Of a DNA stretch of 12,848 nt, positions 7,844-12,848 are shown piece after piece. The DNA is taken from contig SFEP01000063.1 of assembly GCA_004557185.1 (NCBI GenBank), positions 1-12,848 on the forward strand, written 5' to 3'. The notes under the pieces were generated by a model. The model was given only the letters and a program-made list of their open reading frames with translations. It ran no database searches and had not been told where the DNA came from. Each line of letters starts with the position of its first letter. The stretch's first letter is position 1. Position numbers and translations under genes: made by a program. The stretch comes from Bacteroidales bacterium (GTDB lineage Bacteria > Bacteroidota > Bacteroidia > Bacteroidales > Bacteroidaceae).

Positions 7844-7890
7844 TGAATACGGCAAAATAGGAATTCGTATAACATCAAATAGACAGACGT

Positions 7891-9861
7891 ATGAAAAAAG
7901 TATTGTTTTCGCTGGCCCTGCTGCTCGGCTCCTTGGCAGCCCTGGCCCAAATCGTGGAACCCGTCAAGTGGTCGCATCGGGTGAGCGTAGAAGGAGAGAA
8001 TCTGACGGTGGCCTTCACGGCAACCATCGACGAGGGGTACCACCTCTACTCCACCGACATACCCGAGGGAGGCCCGCAGAAGACCGAGTTCGTGTGGGAA
8101 ACCGTGGAGGGTGCCGAGAAGGTCGGTGAGGTACGGCTGACAGCCGGCAAGGAGGTGCGCCACCACGACGATAACTTCGACATGGTGCTGGGCTACTACG
8201 AGCGTACGGCTACCTTCGAACAGACATTCCGACTGACCGGCGAGGCATACAAGGTGGTGGGATATGTGGCATTCATGTCGTGCAACGACGAGACCTGCAT
8301 CCCTCCCGCCCGCTACGAATTCAGCATTGGCAACGGCGAGGCTGCTGCCGCTTCTGCCCAGACAGATGCCGCCCAGGCCGCTCCTGCCACACCGGCCGAC
8401 GAGAATGCGAAGGGTGACATCTGGACACCCGTCATCAGCGAGTTGCAGGCCTTCGGCAGCTCCGAGGGCGACCTTTCGGGCGAGGCCCATCCGTGGTGGT
8501 ACATTCTGATAGCCGGCTTCCTGGCCGGACTCATCGCCCTGGTCACTCCCTGCGTATGGCCCATGATACCCATGACGGTGAGCTTCTTCCTGAAGCGTAC
8601 GAAGGACCGCGCCAAGTCCATCCGCGACGCCTATACCTACGGCCTGGCCATCATCATCATCTATGTGGGACTGGGTCTGGTGGTGACCGCCCTCTTCGGT
8701 GCGTCGGCCCTCAACAGCCTGGCCACGAACGCCGTGTTCAACATCCTCTTCTTCCTGCTGCTGGTGGTATTCGCCTTCTCCTTCTTCGGAGCCTTCGAGC
8801 TGGTACTGCCCGCCTCGTGGACCACGAAGCTCGACGCCAAGGCCGACGCCACGACGGGTCTGCTGAGCATCTTCTTCATGGCCTTCACGCTCTGCCTGGT
8901 CTCCTTCAGCTGCACGGGCCCCATCATCGGCACCCTGCTGGTAGAGGCAGCCACGTCGGGCTCGATGCTCTATCCGGCCATCGGCATGTTCGGCTTCGCC
9001 CTGGCACTGAGCCTGCCCTTCACGCTCTTCGCCCTCTTCCCCTCCATGCTGAAGTCGATGCCCAAGAGCGGCGGCTGGCTCAACATGGTGAAGGTGGTGC
9101 TGGGCTTCTGCGAACTGGCCCTGGCCTTCAAGTTCCTCTCGGTGGCCGACCTGGCCTACGGCTGGCGCATCTTGGACCGTGAGGTGTTCCTGAGCATCTG
9201 GATTGTCATCTTCCTCTTCCTGGGCCTCTACCTGCTGGGCTGCATCCGCCTGCCGCACGACGACGACCCGCAACCCTCGGACCGCGTGTCCGTCACCCGA
9301 TTGATGCTGGCGCTGGTGTCCATCTCCTTTGCCATCTATATGGTGCCCGGCCTGTGGGGCGCTCCGTGCAAGGCCATCTCGGCCTTCGCGCCGCCCATGT
9401 CCACGCAAGACTTCAAGCTGGGCGAGCAGGCCATCACCACCTACCACGACTATGCCGAGGGCATGGAGGCTGCCCGCAAGTCGGGCAAGCCTGTGCTGGT
9501 GGACTTCTCGGGCTACGGCTGCGTGAACTGCCGCAAGATGGAGGCAGCCGTATGGACGCAGCCGGAGGTGAAGCAAATCATCGACAACGAGTATATCCTC
9601 ATCGAACTGATGGTGGACGACAAGACGCCGCTGGCGCAGGTGGAAGAGGTGCAGGAGAACGGCAAGAGCGTGAAGCTGCGCACCGTGGGCGACAAGTGGA
9701 GCTACCTGCAGCGCACCAAGTTCGGTGCCAACGCCCAGCCCTTCTACGTGCTGCTGGATGCCGACGGCATGCCGCTGAACAGCTCGTACAGCTACAACGA
9801 GGATGTGGATGCCTACGTTGACTTCCTGCAGACGGGAGTGAAGAATTTCAAGGCAAAATAA
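7891..9861 (+). CDS. dsbD: Thiol:disulfide interchange protein DsbD
   Basis: A 656-residue inner-membrane protein that passes electrons from cytoplasmic thioredoxin to periplasmic thioredoxin-like proteins. All three parts of DsbD are present. A signal peptide (1-19, ending ALA) leads into a periplasmic alpha domain with Cys131 and Cys136 (SCNDETC). An Ala-rich linker at about 150-180 follows. A membrane domain of eight predicted helices (about 203-500) carries Cys221 (TPCVWP) and Cys341 (FSCTGP). The C-terminal thioredoxin-like gamma domain (about 515-656) has Cys544 and Cys547 in GYGCVNCRKME and a Pro in NAQPFYVLLD at the cis-Pro position. The six cysteines correspond to the three pairs of E. 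coli DsbD. Only 9 nt separate it from the next gene. Its likely electron acceptor is the TlpA-like lipoprotein just upstream, and TrxB two genes downstream could keep its electron donor reduced. Confidence 0.96.
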   Translation: MKKVLFSLALLLGSLAALAQIVEPVKWSHRVSVEGENLTVAFTATIDEGYHLYSTDIPEGGPQKTEFVWETVEGAEKVGEVRLTAGKEVRHHDDNFDMVLGYYERTATFEQTFRLTGEAYKVVGYVAFMSCNDETCIPPARYEFSIGNGEAAAASAQTDAAQAAPATPADENAKGDIWTPVISELQAFGSSEGDLSGEAHPWWYILIAGFLAGLIALVTPCVWPMIPMTVSFFLKRTKDRAKSIRDAYTYGLAIIIIYVGLGLVVTALFGASALNSLATNAVFNILFFLLLVVFAFSFFGAFELVLPASWTTKLDAKADATTGLLSIFFMAFTLCLVSFSCTGPIIGTLLVEAATSGSMLYPAIGMFGFALALSLPFTLFALFPSMLKSMPKSGGWLNMVKVVLGFCELALAFKFLSVADLAYGWRILDREVFLSIWIVIFLFLGLYLLGCIRLPHDDDPQPSDRVSVTRLMLALVSISFAIYMVPGLWGAPCKAISAFAPPMSTQDFKLGEQAITTYHDYAEGMEAARKSGKPVLVDFSGYGCVNCRKMEAAVWTQPEVKQIIDNEYILIELMVDDKTPLAQVEEVQENGKSVKLRTVGDKWSYLQRTKFGANAQPFYVLLDADGMPLNSSYSYNEDVDAYVDFLQTGVKNFKAK

Positions 9862-9870
9862 GTACAGAGT

Positions 9871-11169
9871 ATGCTGGAACAGAAAGAACGACAAGCCATT
9901 ATCGCCCTCATGCACCGCGAAGTGGTGCCTGCCATGGGATGCACCGAACCGATGGCCGTGAGCCTCTGCGTAGCCAAGGCTACCGAACTGCTGGGTACGC
10001 GCCCCGAACAGATCGAGGTGCTGCTCAGTGGCAATATCCTGAAGAACGCCATGGGCGTAGGCATACCCGGCACGGGCATGATAGGCCTGCCCATCGCCAT
10101 AGCCCTGGGTGCCCTGATAGGGCGCAGCGAGTACGGACTGGAGGTGCTGCGCGATGTGACCCCCGCCGCTGTGGCCGAGGGCAAGCAATATATGGAGGCC
10201 GACCGCATCCGCATCGGACTGAAACAGGGAATCGCTGAAAAGCTCTACATCGAAGTGACCGTGACCGATGGACAAGGAGCATCGGCTACGGCTGTCATAG
10301 CCCACGACCATACGCGCTTCATCCGTCTGGTGCAGGGCACGAAGGTGCTGCTCGACGCGCCGCTGACCGAAGGGGAGGGGCTGGAGGAGTCCGCACAGGA
10401 GAAGGAACTGGACCTCCGCAAGGTCTTCGAGTTTGCTGTCACCACTCCGCTGGAGGAGCTGCAGTTCATCAACCAGGCCCGCGAGCTCAACGAGAAGGCC
10501 TCGCAAGAGGCTCTCAAGGGCAACTACGGCCACTCGCTGGGCAAGACCCTCTCCCGTCCGCTGGGCAAGGGCATCATGGGCGAGTCCATCTTCAGCCACA
10601 TCCTGTCGGCCACCTCGTCGGCTTGCGACGCCCGCATGGCCGGCGCTCCCATCCCGGTGATGAGCAACTCCGGGTCGGGCAACCAGGGCATCTCGTGCAC
10701 CATGCCCGTCGTGGTCTTCGCCCGCGAGAACCACAATACGGAGGAGGAGCTGACCCGGGCGCTGGTACTGAGCCACCTCACGGCCATCTACATCAAGCAG
10801 AGCCTGGGCAAGCTCTCTGCCCTATGCGGATGTGTGGTGGCCTCTACGGGGTCGGCCTGCGGCATCACCTACCTGATGGGTGGCGGCTACGACCAGGTGT
10901 CCTACTCGGTGAAGAACATGATTGCCAACCTGGCCGGCATGGTGTGCGACGGAGCCAAGCCTTCGTGTGCCCTGAAGGTGACGTCCGGCGTCTCTACCGC
11001 CGTGCTCTCGGCCATGCTGGCCATCCAGAACACCCATGTGACCAATGCCGAAGGCCTCATCGAGGAGGATGTGGACTGCTGCATCCACAACCTGACCCGC
11101 ATCGGAGCCCGTGGCATGAACGAGACCGACCGCATGGTGCTGGAAATCATGACGCACAAGAAAAAGTGA
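9871..11169 (+). CDS. cyuA: L-cysteine desulfidase, CyuA/UPF0597 family
   Basis: A 432-residue cytoplasmic iron-sulfur enzyme expected to convert L-cysteine to pyruvate, ammonia and sulfide. It is often labelled serine dehydratase alpha-subunit family. Family markers are VVPAMGCTEP near the N-terminus, LSGNILKNAMGVGIPGTG, and SNSGSGNQGI in the middle. Cys24 matches the proposed catalytic-base Cys25 of the Methanocaldococcus jannaschii enzyme. Cys319, Cys359 and Cys366 have the same 40- and 7-residue spacing as that enzyme's reported cluster ligands (282, 322, 329, from memory), which supports a 4Fe-4S cluster. It is 9 nt downstream of dsbD, so co-transcription and perhaps translational coupling are likely. 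The neighbours suggest a role in handling cysteine that reaches the cytoplasm. Serine as an alternative substrate cannot be excluded. The gene symbol is assigned by family only. Confidence 0.88.
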   Translation: MLEQKERQAIIALMHREVVPAMGCTEPMAVSLCVAKATELLGTRPEQIEVLLSGNILKNAMGVGIPGTGMIGLPIAIALGALIGRSEYGLEVLRDVTPAAVAEGKQYMEADRIRIGLKQGIAEKLYIEVTVTDGQGASATAVIAHDHTRFIRLVQGTKVLLDAPLTEGEGLEESAQEKELDLRKVFEFAVTTPLEELQFINQARELNEKASQEALKGNYGHSLGKTLSRPLGKGIMGESIFSHILSATSSACDARMAGAPIPVMSNSGSGNQGISCTMPVVVFARENHNTEEELTRALVLSHLTAIYIKQSLGKLSALCGCVVASTGSACGITYLMGGGYDQVSYSVKNMIANLAGMVCDGAKPSCALKVTSGVSTAVLSAMLAIQNTHVTNAEGLIEEDVDCCIHNLTRIGARGMNETDRMVLEIMTHKKK

Positions 11170-11170
11170 A

Positions 11171-11213
11171 CTCAAAAACTCATAACCTCAAAAACTTAAA
11201 AACCTCAAAAACT
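11171..11213 (+). repeat. Three CTCAAAAACT repeats in G-free trxB leader
   Basis: The 10-mer CTCAAAAACT occurs exactly at 11171-11180, 11187-11196 and 11204-11213, with starts 16 and 17 nt apart. The plus strand has no G from 11170 to 11221. Such a leader should be unstructured and A-rich, which suits Bacteroidetes translation starts that lack a Shine-Dalgarno site. It could also be slippage-derived repeat DNA. Confidence 0.75.
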
Positions 11214-11219
11214 CAACAT

Positions 11220-12155
11220 ATGCTGAAATGTATGATTATAGGCAGCGGCCCTGCAGGCTATACCGCTGCCATCTATGCCAGCCGTAGCGGCTTGGCGCCG
11301 GTGCTCTACGAAGGCCCCCTCTCGGGCGGCCAGCTCACCACGACCTCCGACATTGAGAATTTCCCCGGCTATCCCGACGGAACGACCGGTGCCCAACTGA
11401 TGGAAGACCTCCGTCGGCAGGCCGAACGCCTCGGCACAGAGATACGCACGGGTGTGGTGACTCGTGTAGAGTATGGTGGGGCAGGGGAGCCCCACCGGGT
11501 GATTTTTGACGACGGGCAGGAGCAGGAGACGCTCTCCCTGATTATCGCCACCGGTGCCTCGGCCAAGTACCTGGGACTGGACGACGAGAAGAAATATGCC
11601 GGCATGGGCGTGTCGGCCTGTGCCGTGTGCGACGGATTCTTCTACCGCAAGCGCGTGGTGGCTGTGGTAGGCGGCGGCGACACCGCCTGCGAGGAGGCTC
11701 ACTACCTCAGCAAGCTGGCCCGCAAGGTCTATCTCGTGGTGCGCCGCAACGTGCTCCGCGCCAGCCAGGCCATGCAGCAGAAGGTGAAGGAGCAGGAGAA
11801 CATCGAGATACTCTGGGAGACGCAGGTGCAGGGACTCTTCGGCGACAACGGCGTGGAGGGTGCCCACCTGGTGCGTGGCAAGGGCACCGACCATGAGGAG
11901 CTCTTCGATGTAGCCATCGACGGCCTCTTCCTGGCCATCGGTCACCACCCCAATACCGAGGCCTTCCGCGGTGTAGAGCTCGACGAGCAGGGCTACATCC
12001 GTGTGCAGCATCCTACTACCGCCACCAACATTCCCGGTGTATTTGCCGCCGGCGATGTGGCCGACCCGCTCTATCGGCAGGCCATCTCAGCAGCCGGCAG
12101 CGGTTGCCATGCCGCACTCGATGCCGAGCGTTACCTCTCCGGCTTGAAGGGATAA
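11220..12155 (+). CDS. trxB: Thioredoxin reductase (NADPH)
   Basis: A 311-residue cytoplasmic flavoenzyme that reduces thioredoxin with NADPH. The FAD-binding motif GSGPAGYTAAIYASR is at about 8-22, GGQLTTTSDIENFPG near 35-50, and the redox-active CAVC has Cys134 and Cys137, within one residue of the E. coli numbering. The NADPH-binding GGGDTACEEA is followed by VVRRNVLRAS, matching the Arg pair that contacts the NADPH phosphate. The C-terminal FAD motif is GVFAAGDVADPLYRQA. The frame is open upstream to 10623, but that part overlaps the desulfidase gene in another frame. ATG 11220 gives the standard TrxB N-terminus; ATG 11232 is an alternative. It lies 50 nt after the desulfidase gene, behind a G-free repeat-bearing leader. 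It can supply the reduced thioredoxin that DsbD needs. Confidence 0.96.
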   Translation: MLKCMIIGSGPAGYTAAIYASRSGLAPVLYEGPLSGGQLTTTSDIENFPGYPDGTTGAQLMEDLRRQAERLGTEIRTGVVTRVEYGGAGEPHRVIFDDGQEQETLSLIIATGASAKYLGLDDEKKYAGMGVSACAVCDGFFYRKRVVAVVGGGDTACEEAHYLSKLARKVYLVVRRNVLRASQAMQQKVKEQENIEILWETQVQGLFGDNGVEGAHLVRGKGTDHEELFDVAIDGLFLAIGHHPNTEAFRGVELDEQGYIRVQHPTTATNIPGVFAAGDVADPLYRQAISAAGSGCHAALDAERYLSGLKG

Positions 12156-12249
12156 AGGTCTCTCCCCATTCCATCAGTGATGGCCAAAATCCATCCCGAT
12201 AGGGGATAAACCTGCCTATTCGACATCCCTCATACGAATTTTATTTTCT

Positions 12250-12337
12250 ACCCTCACACCCTCACCCTTTCTGTAAATATCTGAATTAAAATAGATTGAG
12301 TGTGAGGGCAGGTGTGAGGGTGTGAGGGTTGTGAGGG
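12250..12337. repeat. Long inverted repeat built from GTGAGGG units
   Basis: ACCCTCACACCCTCAC (12250-12265) is the exact reverse complement of GTGAGGGTGTGAGGGT (12314-12329), a perfect 16-bp stem around a 48-nt loop. GTGAGGG occurs four times on the plus strand (12302, 12314, 12322, 12331) and its complement CCCTCAC twice (12251, 12259). It may be a dispersed intergenic repeat, a protein-binding array or a transcript-end structure; the sequence alone does not say which. Confidence 0.75.
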
Positions 12338-12378
12338 TAAAATAGGGCCAACCGCGCCACTTTTCCTCGCAAAAACGG

Positions 12379-12411
12379 CTCAAAAACGAGCTTTTTTCAC
12401 TCGTTTTTGAG
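12379..12411. repeat. Perfect 12-bp hairpin
   Basis: CTCAAAAACGAG (12379-12390) and CTCGTTTTTGAG (12400-12411) are exact reverse complements around a 9-nt loop that contains TTTTTT. There is no T run after the stem on either strand, so it is not a classic intrinsic terminator. It lies about 225 nt after trxB and could still stabilise or end that transcript. Confidence 0.65.
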
Positions 12412-12539
12412 GCATTTCCAATCAAAACGCCCCATTTTTCGTGCAACAACAGCCCTTTTCCTGATGATTTGAGTGAGAAAGAGGGCCATGCCTACCCTAC
12501 CAATTGACGAGTTGTACATTTAGTTTGTCAGAGCTATCT

Positions 12540-12569
12540 AACTCCCCTCCTCCCCGGAGGAGGAGAGTT
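12540..12569. repeat. 14-bp near-perfect GC-rich hairpin
   Basis: AACTCCCCTCCTCC (12540-12553) pairs with GGAGGAGGAGAGTT (12556-12569) with one mismatch and a CC centre. I recall similar AACTCCCCTCC palindromes as common intergenic elements in Bacteroides and Prevotella genomes. No T run follows. Confidence 0.6.
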
Positions 12570-12690
12570 GAATAGTGTCTTTTGTCACTTCGGACAAACC
12601 GAATGTACCGATTTCACGGTGATAGTAGGGAACACAATGGCAGGTATATGGCGATGCCTTACCCAGCTAACTGTTTCCACCAGTTTAATT

Positions 12691-12756
12691 AGTTGAAACT
12701 CCCAGTTCAAGTATATGAAACTCTCAGTTTCAATAGTTGAAACTGATGAAACAATA
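12691..12756. repeat. Three imperfect 22-bp direct repeats with internal inverted repeat
   Basis: GAAACT recurs at 12695, 12717 and 12739, exactly 22 bp apart, within units of related sequence; the first two units match at about 16 of 22 positions. TCAGTTTCAA (12724-12733) and TTGAAACTGA (12737-12746) form a perfect 10-bp inverted repeat with a TAG centre. The block abuts the truncated IS3 transposase. The units are too few and too short-spaced for a CRISPR array. Confidence 0.65.
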
Positions 12757-12848
12757 TTGCACTCCACGGTCGGAGTGGTGTATCAGTCCTGTGAGGCTTT
12801 CACTCCCTTTCATTTCAACAGCCTGCCTTATGGCCTGCCGCAATGCGT
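12730..12848 (-). pseudogene. IS3-family transposase (OrfB) remnant, cut at right edge
   Basis: On the minus strand, the frame entering from the window's right edge reads ALRQAIRQAVEMKGSESLTG, then LIHHSDRGVQYC, then FISFNY and a TGA stop (12730-12732). HHSDRGVQYC is the motif around the second catalytic Asp of the integrase core in IS3-family OrfB transposases. In intact proteins the core continues with a further conserved region ending in the catalytic Glu. Here similarity ends right after the Cys (about 12751) and the frame stops seven codons later, inside the 22-bp repeats. The C-terminal part is therefore missing and the protein should be inactive. The rest of the gene lies beyond the window. 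Confidence 0.82.

Larger units (their letters stand above)
12156..12729. other. Gene-free, repeat-rich intergenic region
   Basis: No convincing coding frame was found on either strand. Just after trxB there are only small palindromes: CCATC-AGT-GATGG at 12171-12183, and ATCCC/GGGAT with a 5-nt loop at 12193-12207. Neither is followed by a T run, so no clear trxB terminator is seen. The rest is occupied by the repeats listed separately. Base composition is visibly more AT-rich than in the gene block. Confidence 0.75.

Noticed and set aside
7801..10776. 991-residue open frame on the minus strand opposite dsbD and the desulfidase gene
   Set aside because: Low-complexity His/Gln/Glu/Gly-rich translation, crossing the dsbD promoter region; a shadow of the plus-strand genes.
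10623..11219. N-terminal extension of the trxB frame
   Set aside because: It overlaps the desulfidase gene in another frame and reads as low-complexity sequence, while ATG 11220 gives the standard thioredoxin reductase N-terminus.
12193..12207. Terminator directly after trxB
   Set aside because: The ATCCC/GGGAT hairpin has only 5 bp and no following T run.
12216..12449. 77-residue minus-strand open frame after trxB
   Set aside because: It is composed largely of the GTGAGGG repeat and the 12-bp hairpin; repeat DNA, not a plausible gene.
12691..12756. Possible CRISPR array
   Set aside because: Only three imperfect units directly adjoining each other, with no spacers and no cas genes.
12585..12767. 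60-residue minus-strand open frame at the right end
   Set aside because: It overlaps the IS3 transposase frame and the 22-bp repeats, and shows no family features.

Overview
The window comes from a Bacteroidales chromosome (Bacteroidaceae/Prevotellaceae type). The signs are a SusC/SusD pair, a TPR-membrane-AraC regulator, a DsbD with the Bacteroidetes-style GYGCVNC active site, Bacteroidetes -33/-7 promoter boxes (TTTG / TAnnTTTG) and A-rich leaders in place of Shine-Dalgarno sites. The gene block is GC-rich with strongly GC-biased third positions, which produces very long false antisense ORFs. Both ends are AT-richer and carry broken insertion sequences. I cannot name the species.

Layout: 1-79 is unassigned. 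80-625 (minus) is a decayed IS1380-family transposase with an internal stop. 626-817 holds a strong hairpin and two candidate promoters. 818-1738 is a membrane-anchored AraC-type regulator. 1739-1903 holds a 36-bp near-palindrome followed by seven T. Six plus-strand genes follow: susC-like (1904-5212), susD-like (5239-6645), a TlpA-like thioredoxin lipoprotein (6661-7785), dsbD (7891-9861), an L-cysteine desulfidase (9871-11169) and trxB (11220-12155). 12156-12729 has no gene but contains several distinct inverted and direct repeats. 12730-12848 (minus) is the remnant of an IS3-family transposase carrying the HHSDRGVQYC motif.

How the genes may work together: the first three form a tight cluster (gaps of 26 and 15 nt). 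dsbD has its own candidate promoter and lies 9 nt before the desulfidase gene, with trxB 50 nt further on. Functionally they form a plausible electron route: NADPH to TrxB to a cytoplasmic thioredoxin (not in this window) to DsbD across the inner membrane to the TlpA-like lipoprotein in the periplasm. A cysteine-degrading enzyme is encoded inside the same run. A near-identical 25-bp promoter-like element precedes both the regulator and dsbD, which suggests the two halves share control. I infer an outer-membrane uptake locus tied to thiol chemistry (cysteine-containing peptides or other sulfur compounds are possible substrates), but nothing in the sequence fixes the substrate.

No RNA gene, CRISPR array, phage module or replication origin was seen. 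The individual protein families are all known. The most unusual material is the gene combination, the shared regulatory element, the possible IS-edge promoter and the repeat-rich right end.
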